Shown here: in pieces, positions 49,197-57,902 of the stretch | How positions within the stretch are numbered: the stretch's first letter is position 1 | Layout: the number at the start of each line of letters is the position of its first letter | Origin: Candidatus Hydrogenedentota bacterium | Lineage (GTDB): Bacteria; Hydrogenedentota; Hydrogenedentia; Hydrogenedentales; SLHB01 | DNA length: 64,000 nt | Direction of reading: 5' to 3' | Assembly (NCBI GenBank): GCA_013359265.1 | Contig: JABWCD010000022.1 | Location: 62,001-126,000, forward strand | Program-made: the position numbers and the translations under genes | The notes under the pieces: model-generated | Databases searched by the model: none | What the model saw: only the letters and a program-made list of their open reading frames with translations | What the model was told of the DNA's origin: nothing

Positions 49197-50621
49197 ATGC
49201 AACTAACTCGATTCGGTTCGATAATTTCGGTTCTCGCCGCACAGGCGTTTGCGCAAGACGCGCCGGGCGGGGCGGCATTATACCAGCAGTTCTGCGCGCA
49301 GTGTCACGGCGCGGACTTGCGCGGTGGCAATGCGCAGAGCATGGTGGACGGCGTATGGCAGTTCGGCGACGGCAAATGGTATTTGACGAGCAACGTCAAG
49401 CACGGCATCACGGACCTCGGTATGCCCGCGTACGAATCGTCGATGAGTGACGCCCAGATCGGGGCGGTGGTCGATTACATTCTCAGCGTGGAAAAATCCA
49501 CCGGCGCGGCGAAGCCGCCCCCGCCCGCGGAAGTGCAGACGCAGGATTATCACGTCAAGGTCGACCAATGGGTACAGGGTTTGAAGGACCCCTGGGGTAT
49601 CGCGTTTCCGGACAACGACACCGTCTTGCTGACGGAACAGGAAGGGCGACTGCGCATCGTGAGGAAAGGCGCGCTGGACCCGGCGCCGGTAAACGGCACT
49701 CCGGAAGTCTTGCCTGAGGGCCAGGGGGGCCTGATGGACGTTGCGGTGGACCCCGATTATGCCGAGAACGCTTGGGTGTACCTCGCATTCAGCCACGCGC
49801 TGCCGGAACAAGAGGATAAGCCGGCATTGGCGATGACCAAGATCGTGCGCGGGAAGATTGCGAACGGCGCCTGGACTGATGAGCAGACCGTGTTCGAGGC
49901 GCCGCACGAGACGTACTTGACCACGCGTATACACTACGGGTGCCGAATCGTGTTCGATACGAAGGGCCATCTATTCTTCTCTATCGGCGAGCGCGGCATG
50001 AAGGAACACGCGCAAGACCTGGGACGTCCAAATGGTAAGATTCACCGCATCCGGCCGGACGGAAGTATCCCGAAGGACAACCCCTTCGCGCGAAAGCGCG
50101 GCGCAATGCGCAGCATCTATTCCTACGGCAACCGCAATGCGCAGGGCCTCGCGATCCATCCCGAGACCGGCTACCTCTGGGAGACCGAGCACGGCCCCAT
50201 GGGTGGCGACGAAATCAACGTGATCGAGCCGGGAAAGAATTACGGATGGCCCGTTATTACCTGGGGCCGCGACTACAGCGGCGCGATTGTCTCGGACTTG
50301 ACGGAAAAGGACGGCTTGGAGCAGCCGGCGTCATTCTGGCGTCCTTCGATTGCAGTATGCGGCATTGACTTCTACTCCGGCGATCAGTTTCCCAAATGGA
50401 ACAACAGCCTTCTTGTCACTGCGCTGCGAAACGAGGAGCTCCGTATAGTCCGAGTCACGGACAAGCGCGTAATGCACCAGGAAGTCATCCTCAAGAATGT
50501 AGGGCGCGTGCGCGACGTTGGCTGCGGCCCGGACGGCGCAATCTACGTTGTGACAAACGACCCCGGCGCAGTGCTAAAGTTGACGTGTATCAAAGAACGG
50601 TCCTATAAGGCGCTGCAATGA
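49197..50621 (+). CDS. Periplasmic cytochrome c fused to PQQ-type sugar dehydrogenase
   Basis: The 474-residue protein has a signal peptide (to about residue 20). A small cytochrome c domain follows, with Cys-Ala-Gln-Cys-His at 33-37 and Met in Gly-Met-Pro near 74 as the likely sixth ligand. From about residue 125 it is a glucose/sorbosone dehydrogenase-type beta-propeller: Asp-Pro-Trp-Gly-Ile-Ala-Phe, Gly-Gly-Leu-Met-Asp-Val-Ala-Val-Asp-Pro, Tyr-Gly-Asn-Arg-Asn-Ala-Gln-Gly, and Glu-His-Gly-Pro-Met-Gly-Gly-Asp-Glu. This family uses PQQ and calcium to oxidise aldoses; here the electrons can go straight to the attached heme. The ATG at 49197 is the start before the signal. PQQ synthesis genes are not in this window. 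Confidence 0.9.
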   Translation: MQLTRFGSIISVLAAQAFAQDAPGGAALYQQFCAQCHGADLRGGNAQSMVDGVWQFGDGKWYLTSNVKHGITDLGMPAYESSMSDAQIGAVVDYILSVEKSTGAAKPPPPAEVQTQDYHVKVDQWVQGLKDPWGIAFPDNDTVLLTEQEGRLRIVRKGALDPAPVNGTPEVLPEGQGGLMDVAVDPDYAENAWVYLAFSHALPEQEDKPALAMTKIVRGKIANGAWTDEQTVFEAPHETYLTTRIHYGCRIVFDTKGHLFFSIGERGMKEHAQDLGRPNGKIHRIRPDGSIPKDNPFARKRGAMRSIYSYGNRNAQGLAIHPETGYLWETEHGPMGGDEINVIEPGKNYGWPVITWGRDYSGAIVSDLTEKDGLEQPASFWRPSIAVCGIDFYSGDQFPKWNNSLLVTALRNEELRIVRVTDKRVMHQEVILKNVGRVRDVGCGPDGAIYVVTNDPGAVLKLTCIKERSYKALQ

Positions 50622-50676
50622 CCGCTTATTCTGGGCTTGCCAGACGGTCGGCCACCGGCAATGCGGAGGGCATGAG

Positions 50677-52155
50677 GTGACAGATTCCATTCCACGGCGC
50701 GACTTCATGGCGCAGGCGGCTGCCGCCGTTGCCGTCGCGACTCACGCCCACGCAGCGTCTACGCCTGCGCGGCGCAACATCGTTTTCATTTTGATCGACG
50801 ACATGCGCTTCGATTCGATGGGTTTTATGGGGCATCCCTTTCTCGAAACGCCGAATCTCGATGCGCTTGCGCGCGGCGGGATAGTGTTTGAGCGCGCGTT
50901 CGTCACCACGTCCTTGTGCTCGCCCAGCCGGGCGTCGATGCTCACCGGGCTTTACGCGCATTCGCACAAGGTCTATGACAACAAGTCGCCGCTCGACGAT
51001 GCAATCCCGACATTTCCGCGCATGCTGCAGGAAGCTGGCTATCGGACGGCGTTCGTTGGGAAGTGGCATATGGGCGGCGACACCGACGATCCGCGGCCGG
51101 GCTTCGATTATTGGTCGTCATTCCGCGGGCAAGGCGTATACGTAGATCCGACATTCAATACGAACGGCCAGCGCAAGCAGGAGGCGGGCTACGTCACCGA
51201 TTTAATCACGGACAAGGCAGTGGCGTTTCTGCGCGAGCGGGGCGACAGTCCGATTTGCCTCTATGTATCGCACAAGGCTGTGCATGCCGAGTTTCATCCC
51301 GCCGGCCGGCACAAGGGTTGTTACGCGGACAAGACGTATCCGCATCCCGCGAGCATGGCGAATACGGACGAGAACTACTGCGGGAAACCCGCGTGGGTGC
51401 GCGCGCAACGCCACAGTTGGCATGGCGTGGACGGTATGTACAACAAGGAGACTGATTTTGACTCATTCGCGCGCGATTATTGCGAGACGATGCGCGCGGT
51501 GGACGACAGCGTCGGACGAATTGTCGAGACCCTGCGTGAACAGGGGCTGCTCAATTCGACGTTGTTCGTGTTTACGTCGGACAACGGTTTTCAGTTCGGC
51601 GAGCATGGGCTGATCGACAAGCGAACCATGTACGAAGCGTCGATCCGCGTGCCGTGCATCGCGCACTGTCCGGACTTCATCAAGCCGGGAGCGAAGTGCG
51701 GCGAGTTGACTGCGAACATCGACTTTGCGCCGACGTTTCTTGAAGCTGCGGGCCTGCCCGTGCCGTCGAGCATGCAGGGGCGCTCGCTGCTGCCCTTAAT
51801 GAGGGGCGAATCGCCGGAGTGGCGCGACTCGATCCTGTACGAATACCTCTGGGAACGGTCGTTTCCGCAAACGCCGACGATGCTGGGAGTGCGCACGAAG
51901 ACGCACAAGTATATCCGCTACCACGGCGTGTGGGACTTCTACGAACTCTACGACGTCGAGAAGGACCCGGACGAAATGACGAATCTGCTGGCAGGCTACA
52001 TTCAGGATTCGGAGGGCGGCATCCTCGAAGCAATTATTCGCAAGAAAGCGCCGGACGACGTGAAGGCCCTGTTCGAGGACATGACGAACCGGCTCAACAC
52101 ACTTCTCAAGGAATCCGGCTGTTTGCAGGAACCCGCATGGATAGGGACACAATGA
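50677..52155 (+). CDS. Tat-exported sulfatase
   Basis: The 492-residue protein starts with a twin-arginine signal (Pro-Arg-Arg-Asp-Phe-Met then Ala-rich, residues 6-28). It continues as a type I sulfatase: Ile-Asp-Asp-Met-Arg at 40-44 (calcium ligands) and Cys-Ser-Pro-Ser-Arg at 81-85. The Cys is converted to formylglycine and attacks the sulfate ester. Gly-Lys-Trp-His and Ser-Asp-Asn-Gly supply further active-site residues. Substrates in this group are sulfated glycans. The start is GTG at 50677. It is the third gene of the PHP/dehydrogenase run. A SUMF1-fold protein occurs 20 kb away, but its second catalytic Cys is replaced, so the maturing enzyme is probably elsewhere. Confidence 0.93.
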   Translation: MTDSIPRRDFMAQAAAAVAVATHAHAASTPARRNIVFILIDDMRFDSMGFMGHPFLETPNLDALARGGIVFERAFVTTSLCSPSRASMLTGLYAHSHKVYDNKSPLDDAIPTFPRMLQEAGYRTAFVGKWHMGGDTDDPRPGFDYWSSFRGQGVYVDPTFNTNGQRKQEAGYVTDLITDKAVAFLRERGDSPICLYVSHKAVHAEFHPAGRHKGCYADKTYPHPASMANTDENYCGKPAWVRAQRHSWHGVDGMYNKETDFDSFARDYCETMRAVDDSVGRIVETLREQGLLNSTLFVFTSDNGFQFGEHGLIDKRTMYEASIRVPCIAHCPDFIKPGAKCGELTANIDFAPTFLEAAGLPVPSSMQGRSLLPLMRGESPEWRDSILYEYLWERSFPQTPTMLGVRTKTHKYIRYHGVWDFYELYDVEKDPDEMTNLLAGYIQDSEGGILEAIIRKKAPDDVKALFEDMTNRLNTLLKESGCLQEPAWIGTQ

Positions 52156-52193
52156 CCGGCGGTAGCCGCGCCGGACGAAAAAGTGCGCCACCT

Positions 52194-52424
52194 CTAGCGG
52201 AACTTCGATAGGACAACCAGTAGAAGGGTCAGAATTATGCTGACAATGATCGACGTCGTAATCGGGAAATAGAAGCTGAAGCTTTCCCGCTCGATGCGCA
52301 CGTCCCCCGGCAGCTTACCCAGCCCAAAGAACCCCGCCTTGCCGCCGAAATACACGACCAACCCGGCTATCACGATTACGACTCCCAGGCCAATCAGGGC
52401 GCGTCCCAAGAATTGCGTGTCCAT
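52194..52424 (-). CDS. DUF2905-family small membrane protein
   Basis: The 76-residue protein has two TM helices (about 8-26 and 55-73) linked by Lys-Ala-Gly-Phe-Phe-Gly-Leu-Gly-Lys-Leu-Pro-Gly-Asp-Val-Arg-Ile-Glu-Arg. That linker is the family hallmark of DUF2905. Family members are widespread and of unknown function. The gene is convergent with the sulfatase, and its ATG at 52422-52424 is followed on the other side by the 9-base tandem repeat and the third DUF4139 gene. The size and motif make the family call secure. Confidence 0.88.
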   Translation of the reverse strand: MDTQFLGRALIGLGVVIVIAGLVVYFGGKAGFFGLGKLPGDVRIERESFSFYFPITTSIIVSIILTLLLVVLSKFR

Positions 52425-52472
52425 ACGTTAGAAATACCGTGCCGTTGTACGTCAACTATTGTACAGATAGAG

Positions 52473-52508
52473 ATGGGAGGAATGGGAGCAATAGGAACAA
52501 TGGGGGGA
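52473..52508 (+). repeat. Four imperfect 9-base tandem repeats
   Basis: ATGGGAGGA, ATGGGAGCA, ATAGGAACA and ATGGGGGGA follow each other without a gap between the DUF2905 and DUF4139 genes. Each copy differs from the next at two or three positions. The region is purine-rich on the plus strand and could be a small expansion site. Confidence 0.6.
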
Positions 52509-52663
52509 CGTGATGTGTCGGACGGGCGGCATGTTTACTCGAGTGCGGAACCTCGCCCCGGCCCGGTGCGAACTCGGAACGGTATTATGGTGTCGCATAC
52601 ATCGTAAGGTCCACACTGGTCCCATAGTTCGCATAGCTCCCATCGAATAAGGAGTAGTCAACC

Positions 52664-54172
52664 ATGCGTCACATTCTGGTAGCCGTCGTTGTTATCGCCA
52701 CTGCCGCCGCCGAGCCGTCGGTAACAATCTACAACCAGCAATTTGGTGTTGTGCGCGAAAACATTCGCCTTGACCTGCAGCAGGGCACAAACCAAGTCAC
52801 GTTCAACGACACGACCGCCCACCTCGAGCCGGACTCGGTCATGCTGCGCGATCCGGCGGGGAAGGTGGCGATCCGCATTCTGGAGCAGAACTACCGCGCA
52901 GACCAGCTTTCGCCGGAGTTGCTGTTAAAGCTCAATGAAGGAAAGTTCATCGACTTCATCATCCAAACCGGAGATCAGCGCGACATCGTTCAGGGGCGCG
53001 TTGTGCGCAGCAACTACGCGCCGCACAGCGCCGCGGCCATGCAACGCTACGGCCAGCAGTACCAGATGATGCAGCAGGCTATGGCGTACGGTGGCGGCGG
53101 CTCGCAACCGATTATCGAGATTTATGGCAAGCTCCATTTTGGATTGCCGGGCCAGCCGCTGTTCCCCGGAATTCCCGACGACACCATACTGAAGCCGACA
53201 TTGACCTGGACGCTGGAGTCCGACACCGCGGGCCCACTCGACGCGGAGATTGGTTACATCACCGGAGGCATGAGCTGGGATTCGAGCTACAACCTCGTTG
53301 CGCCTGCCGAAGGCGAGAAGGTCGATCTCGTGGGTTGGGTGACCATGGACAACCAGAGCGGCAAGACCTTCGAAAACGCACAGATTAAACTCATGGCAGG
53401 AAACGTGAACAAGCTGCGCCCGCATGGGGCGCAGGCCTACGAGATGGAAGCCTTGCGCTCGGGGGGATTTGGCGGGGGAGCGTACTTCCAACCGGCGGTC
53501 ACGGAGAAGTCCTTCGATGAGTATCATCTCTACTCCGTTGAGCGCCCCGTTACGCTGCGTGACCGCGAAACGAAGCAAATCGAGTTCGTCCGTGCGGACG
53601 GGATTATTTCAACACGCTTCTATGTGTATGACGGCGTTCAGATTGATCCCAATCAGTACCGGGGCTGGGGCACGGAGCAATTGATGCAGCAACGCGATTA
53701 CGGCACGCAGTCCAACAAGCTCGTGTGGGTGATGCGCGAATTCGCAAACACGAAGGAAAATGGGCTTGGCATCCCGTTGCCGGCGGGCAAGACGCGGTTC
53801 TATCAGCGCGACGACGACGGTCAACTGGAATTCACCGGGGAGAATGTCATTGCGCACACGCCGCAGGGCGAAACCATTCGCGTCTACACCGGCGATGCGT
53901 TTGATCTCGTCGGCGAACGGAAGCGGCTCAACTACAACATCGACTACAACGCGCACTGGGTTGACGAGATGTTCGAGATATCGGTGCGCAACCGTAAGAA
54001 GGAAGCCGCCGAAATCCGCGTCGTAGAACACCTATACCGTGGCGTAAATTGGGAAATTCGGGGGCCGTCGATGGAATTCGAGAAGACCGACGCACAGACC
54101 GTCGAGTTCCGTGTGCCATTGCAGCCGGACGAGGAGAAGAAGGTGACGTACCTGGTGCATTACACGTGGTGA
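52664..54172 (+). CDS. DUF4139 protein, exported (third, divergent copy)
   Basis: The 502-residue protein has a short signal (about residues 1-15). Its DUF4139-type order of motifs includes Ile-Leu-Glu-Gln-Asn-Tyr-Arg-Ala-Asp near 71-79, Gly-Gly-Met-Ser-Trp-Asp-Ser-Ser-Tyr-Asn near 202-211, Glu-Tyr-His-Leu-Tyr-Ser near 285, and Gly-Leu-Gly-Ile-Pro-Leu-Pro-Ala-Gly-Lys-Thr-Arg-Phe-Tyr-Gln near 363. It is clearly related to the tandem pair at 32945-35890 but more distant. It contains a Gln/Met-rich insert (about 125-145) and Gly/Phe-rich segment (about 267-275) that they lack. The ATG at 52664 follows AAGGAG. Three copies within 22 kb indicate an expanded, probably envelope-associated family of unknown role. 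Confidence 0.82.
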   Translation: MRHILVAVVVIATAAAEPSVTIYNQQFGVVRENIRLDLQQGTNQVTFNDTTAHLEPDSVMLRDPAGKVAIRILEQNYRADQLSPELLLKLNEGKFIDFIIQTGDQRDIVQGRVVRSNYAPHSAAAMQRYGQQYQMMQQAMAYGGGGSQPIIEIYGKLHFGLPGQPLFPGIPDDTILKPTLTWTLESDTAGPLDAEIGYITGGMSWDSSYNLVAPAEGEKVDLVGWVTMDNQSGKTFENAQIKLMAGNVNKLRPHGAQAYEMEALRSGGFGGGAYFQPAVTEKSFDEYHLYSVERPVTLRDRETKQIEFVRADGIISTRFYVYDGVQIDPNQYRGWGTEQLMQQRDYGTQSNKLVWVMREFANTKENGLGIPLPAGKTRFYQRDDDGQLEFTGENVIAHTPQGETIRVYTGDAFDLVGERKRLNYNIDYNAHWVDEMFEISVRNRKKEAAEIRVVEHLYRGVNWEIRGPSMEFEKTDAQTVEFRVPLQPDEEKKVTYLVHYTW

Positions 54173-54222
54173 CGGGTGGAGATGGTTCGGTATGGAGTTA
54201 AAGCCGGTCGGATCGAAAATGG

Positions 54223-55122
54223 CTACGGGGCAACTTTCAACAACGATTCCAGAGCGGACGCGAGGTCCGGCGCTGAGAAAGTGAAACCGGAATCGAGGAG
54301 TTGTTTGGGGCGGACGCGCGTGCTGGCGAGAAACATTTCGTCCGCCATCTCGCCGAACACAAGTCGCGCGGCGAAGGCGGGCACCGCAAGGATCGTGGGG
54401 CGGCGGAGCGCACGGCCCAGCGTCTGAGTCAGTTCGCGGTTCGTGACAGGACTCGGGGACACAACGTTCATCGGGCCGGCGATGAACGGGTTTTCCAGGG
54501 CGCATACGACTGCGCGCACAGCGTCGTTTAGCGTAATCCAACTGATGTACTGTTCGCCGCTGCCAATAACGCCGCCGACGCCCATCTTGAACGCCATCAT
54601 CATTTGCCTGAATGCCCCGCCCTCGACGCTGAGAACGACGCCGAAACGCAAATTGACGACGCGAAGGCCGCCGTCCGCCGCGGGCTTCGTCGCCGTCTCC
54701 CATTCCTTGCAGACCTCCGCGAGAAACCCCGCACCCGCCGCGGAACCCTCGTCGAGCCATTCGCTGCCGCGATTGCCGTAGTACCCGATCGCCGACGCGC
54801 AGAGCCACGTTTTCGGAGGCTCGTCGATGGACGCAAGCGCGGAAGCCAGAAGTGATGTGGACTTTACACGGCTGTCGCGAATCGCCGTTTTCTTTGCGGC
54901 AGTCCACCGCCCGCTCGCGACGCTTTCGCCCGAGAGGTGGATTAGCGCTTCCACGCCATTCAAGGCCGACGCGTCGAGCCGACCGGCGCCGGGGTCCCAT
55001 GAAATATCCCCACCCATTGGCTGACCTCGTACCAGCCTGCGTACGTCGTGCCCATCCGCGCGCAATGTCTTGACCAGCGCGGACCCGATTAAGCCGCTTG
55101 CGCCACCGATAACAATTCGCAT
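54223..55122 (-). CDS. TIGR01777-type NAD-dependent epimerase/dehydratase family protein
   Basis: The 299-residue protein has the Gly-Gly-Ala-Ser-Gly-Leu-Ile-Gly Rossmann motif at about 6-13, Gly-Glu-Ser-Val-Ala near 66, and Ser-Ala-Ile-Gly-Tyr-Tyr-Gly near 106-112. The Ser-Trp-Ile-Thr-Leu-Asn-Asp-Ala-Val segment near 201 and Asn-Val-Val-Ser-Pro near 226 are typical of the TIGR01777 (SDR39U1/YfcH) family. Its natural substrate is unsettled in all organisms. The ATG at 55120-55122 precedes the fold. It lies 16 bases downstream of the APC permease gene on the same strand, so the two may be cotranscribed. Confidence 0.88.
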   Translation of the reverse strand: MRIVIGGASGLIGSALVKTLRADGHDVRRLVRGQPMGGDISWDPGAGRLDASALNGVEALIHLSGESVASGRWTAAKKTAIRDSRVKSTSLLASALASIDEPPKTWLCASAIGYYGNRGSEWLDEGSAAGAGFLAEVCKEWETATKPAADGGLRVVNLRFGVVLSVEGGAFRQMMMAFKMGVGGVIGSGEQYISWITLNDAVRAVVCALENPFIAGPMNVVSPSPVTNRELTQTLGRALRRPTILAVPAFAARLVFGEMADEMFLASTRVRPKQLLDSGFTFSAPDLASALESLLKVAP

Positions 55123-55138
55123 GGAGCTGACCCCGTTC

Positions 55139-56446
55139 TCATGTAATGCGCGACCGTTGGTTCCAACGCGTGCACGCAATTACGGCCCCCAGCGCGCCCA
55201 GCACCGCGGCGATCCGAATCGACGCCTGCTGAGAAAACACGATAAGCACCAAACATATTGCCATGCTCGCGACGGGGACAAACCACGGAACGCGAAAGCC
55301 GAAATATTCGGTCTCCCGGCGCCGAATCTTCAGGAGCGCAATGTCGATCACAATGAATACGGCCAGCAGCAATACGCTCGTGGTGCCGCCAAGGTGCCCG
55401 ACAGTGCCCGTCAACGCGAGCACGAGCGCGATGGCGATGACAATGACCGTCGCTACGTAAGGCGTGTGGCGCGTGGGATGGATTCGGCCCAGCCACTCCG
55501 GCACCAAGCCCTCGCGCGACATCCCGTGGAGTAGGCGCGAACCCATTACGCAATTCAAGAGGCTTGTATTCGCAACGGCGAACATTGCGATAACGCCAAA
55601 AAACTTCAATGACCATGGCGCGGTACGTTCAACAACCGAGAGCAACGGCGCCTCGCTCGATGCGAGTTCGTGCGGCGGAAGCGTACGCGTCGACACGAAC
55701 GCGACCAGCATATAGACCGCGCCGACGATTGCCATCGCCGACAGCAGCGCCGTTGGAATCGTGCGTTCCGGCTTCTTGACCTCTTCCGCGACATTCGCGA
55801 TGTCCTCGAACCCGATGCACGCAAAGAAGGCAAGCCCCGCGCCTTGCAGGATGAGCAATGGCGCCCATGTCGTTACTTCCGGCGGCGGTGTTGCGAGTTC
55901 AATCTTGGGCGGACCGCCGCCGAAAAACAGCGCCAGCCCGGTCGTCACCACGATAAGCAGACCGGAAAGCTCGATCATGGTGCAGATAATGTTCGAGGTG
56001 GAAGATTCCCGAATGCCGCGAATTGCGATCGTTCCCACGACGAAAAGGAACCCGCAGACGGCCACGGGCGCTGGAAGCGGCTCGACGAGTTTAGTCAAAT
56101 ATCCTGCAAATGCGAGCGACGACGTCGCCATCGAGACGACACCGGAGCACAGCACAAGCCATCCGATGAACACGGACAACGCGGGCTTTCGGAACGCGCG
56201 TTCGCAGTAATAGGCCGCGCCGCCGCTCTGCGGGAACCGCGTCGCAAGTTCCGCGTACACGCACGCCGTCAGCGTGGCCGCAACGCTCGCGACGGCAAAG
56301 GACATCCACGACAACATTCCGGACAAGCCGGCGACTTTGCCGACAAGCGCGTAGATGCCGGCGCCAAGCATGTCGCCCACCCCATACGCGAGGAGGGCCC
56401 AGAATCCGAGCGTGCGCTCGAGGTGGGGAGGTTCCGCGCTGGACAT
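55139..56446 (-). CDS. APC-family amino acid permease
   Basis: The 435-residue protein has about 12 TM helices. The N-terminal pattern is Gly-Phe-Trp-Ala-Leu-Leu-Ala-Tyr-Gly-Val-Gly-Asp-Met-Leu-Gly-Ala-Gly-Ile-Tyr. Phe-Pro-Gln-Ser-Gly-Gly-Ala-Ala-Tyr-Tyr-Cys-Glu-Arg-Ala-Phe follows in helix 3, then Gly-Phe-Glu-Asp-Ile-Ala-Asn-Val-Ala-Glu-Glu-Val-Lys-Lys-Pro-Glu-Arg. These are landmarks of the amino acid-polyamine-organocation superfamily, which imports amino acids or amines with protons. The substrate cannot be read from the sequence. It is 16 bases upstream of the epimerase gene and follows the DUF1501 gene by 15 bases, so the minus-strand genes from 63413 to 54223 could form one long transcript. 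Confidence 0.9.
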   Translation of the reverse strand: MSSAEPPHLERTLGFWALLAYGVGDMLGAGIYALVGKVAGLSGMLSWMSFAVASVAATLTACVYAELATRFPQSGGAAYYCERAFRKPALSVFIGWLVLCSGVVSMATSSLAFAGYLTKLVEPLPAPVAVCGFLFVVGTIAIRGIRESSTSNIICTMIELSGLLIVVTTGLALFFGGGPPKIELATPPPEVTTWAPLLILQGAGLAFFACIGFEDIANVAEEVKKPERTIPTALLSAMAIVGAVYMLVAFVSTRTLPPHELASSEAPLLSVVERTAPWSLKFFGVIAMFAVANTSLLNCVMGSRLLHGMSREGLVPEWLGRIHPTRHTPYVATVIVIAIALVLALTGTVGHLGGTTSVLLLAVFIVIDIALLKIRRRETEYFGFRVPWFVPVASMAICLVLIVFSQQASIRIAAVLGALGAVIACTRWNQRSRIT

Positions 56447-56461
56447 GCGGCGCGCCCGCCG

Positions 56462-57892
56462 TCACACGATGATCGGAGTAACGACGTTTCCGAATACGTC
56501 GGTGAGCCGGAAGTCGCGGCCCTGGAAGCGGTAGGTAAGCTTGAGGTGATCGATGCCGAGCAGGTGGAGGATGGTCGCGTGCCAGTCATGCACGTGGACC
56601 TTGTCGGCAACGGCGTTGTAACCCAGTTCGTCTGTCGCGCCGAAGCTGAATCCCGGTTTGATGCCGCCGCCCGCCATCCAGATCGAGTAGCCCTTGATGT
56701 GGTGATCGCGGCCGTCACCCTGCGCCATCGGCGTGCGCCCGAATTCGCCGCCCCAAATCACGAGCGTGTCGTCCAGCATACCGCGCTGTTTGAGATCGGT
56801 TACCAGCGCCGCGCTTGCCTGATCGGTGAGTTTTGCCGTCGTGGCCGTGCCCTGCTTCACGCCGCCGTGATGGTCCCAACCGCGATGGTACACCTGAATG
56901 AACCGCACGCCGCGTTCGGCGAGCCGGCGCGCAAGCAGGCAGTTCGACGCGAAGGTTCCGTCCCCGCCCGCTGTGCCGTACAGGTCCCGTATGTGCTGTG
57001 GCTCGTCCGAAAAATCGACGAGGTCGGGTACGCTCGATTGCATGCGAAACGCCATTTCGTATTGGCTGATGCGCGTGGCGATTTCGGGGTCGTCGACCGA
57101 ATCCTGCCGGATCGCGTTCAGCTCTGCAATCGCATCGACGACATCGCGTTGCTGCGCGTCGGACACGCCCGGCGGGTTCGCGACGTAGTTCACCGGATCG
57201 CCCGAGGAATGCAGCTTTACCCCCTGGAATTTGCTCGGCAGAAAACCGCTGTGCCACTGGCGAGCCGCGATGGGCTGGTTCTGCCCGCCGCCCGCCGACG
57301 TGAGCACAACAAAGCCGGGCAGGTTCTGCGTTTCGCTGCCCAGTCCGTACAACACCCACGACCCCATGCTGGGCCGTCCCGAAATCGACGTGCCGGAGTT
57401 CATGAAGGTATTCGCGGGATCGTGGTTGATTTGCTCGGTCTGCATCGAGCGGATGATGCAAATGTCGTCCGCAATCTTCGCGATATGTGGAAAAATCTCG
57501 CTGATGACTTGGCCGGACTTTCCGAATGTGTGGAACGCATGTTGCGGCGCAAGGCATTTTAGCTGCGCTTCGATCTGTAGCTGCGCAATTGGCTGGCCCT
57601 TCGTAAATGACTCCGGCATGGGCTTTCCGGCCATCTCGCCGAGCTTGGGCTTGTAGTCAAACGTTTCGAGGTGCGAAGGCCCACCGGACATAACCAGATG
57701 GATCACGCGCTTCGCCTTGGGCGCAAAGTGCAGCGGCTGCACTACGCCGCGCCACGACTCGTCCGGCGCCGCTTCGGCAAACAGGCCCGGATTCAACAGC
57801 GACGCCAGCGCGACGCTGCCAATGCCCTTCGCGGTGCGCCCGAGGAAATGGCGCCGCGTGAGCTGCAGGGCGTGTTCTTGAAATGGGTGCAT
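56462..57892 (-). CDS. DUF1501 protein, Tat-exported
   Basis: The 476-residue protein has a twin-arginine signal (Thr-Arg-Arg-His-Phe-Leu-Gly near 12-18). The DUF1501 sulfatase-like fold follows: Val-Ile-His-Leu-Val-Met-Ser-Gly-Gly-Pro-Ser-His near 63-74, Gly-Gly-Glu-Phe-Gly-Arg-Thr-Pro near 382, and Asp-Gly-Arg-Asp-His-His near 393. It is the recurrent partner of PSCyt1/DUF1549/DUF1553 proteins in planctomycetes and verrucomicrobia, and the gene for one is 10 bases upstream on the same strand. The pair is one of many in such genomes. Its catalytic role is not established, although the fold suggests a metal-dependent hydrolase. Confidence 0.92.
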   Translation of the reverse strand: MHPFQEHALQLTRRHFLGRTAKGIGSVALASLLNPGLFAEAAPDESWRGVVQPLHFAPKAKRVIHLVMSGGPSHLETFDYKPKLGEMAGKPMPESFTKGQPIAQLQIEAQLKCLAPQHAFHTFGKSGQVISEIFPHIAKIADDICIIRSMQTEQINHDPANTFMNSGTSISGRPSMGSWVLYGLGSETQNLPGFVVLTSAGGGQNQPIAARQWHSGFLPSKFQGVKLHSSGDPVNYVANPPGVSDAQQRDVVDAIAELNAIRQDSVDDPEIATRISQYEMAFRMQSSVPDLVDFSDEPQHIRDLYGTAGGDGTFASNCLLARRLAERGVRFIQVYHRGWDHHGGVKQGTATTAKLTDQASAALVTDLKQRGMLDDTLVIWGGEFGRTPMAQGDGRDHHIKGYSIWMAGGGIKPGFSFGATDELGYNAVADKVHVHDWHATILHLLGIDHLKLTYRFQGRDFRLTDVFGNVVTPIIV

Positions 57893-57902
57893 CGTAACCC
57901 GC

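Noticed and set aside
55670-57562. 630-codon plus-strand open frame opposite the APC permease and DUF1501 genes
   Set aside because: Spans two genuine genes on the other strand and has the low-complexity composition of an antisense frame.
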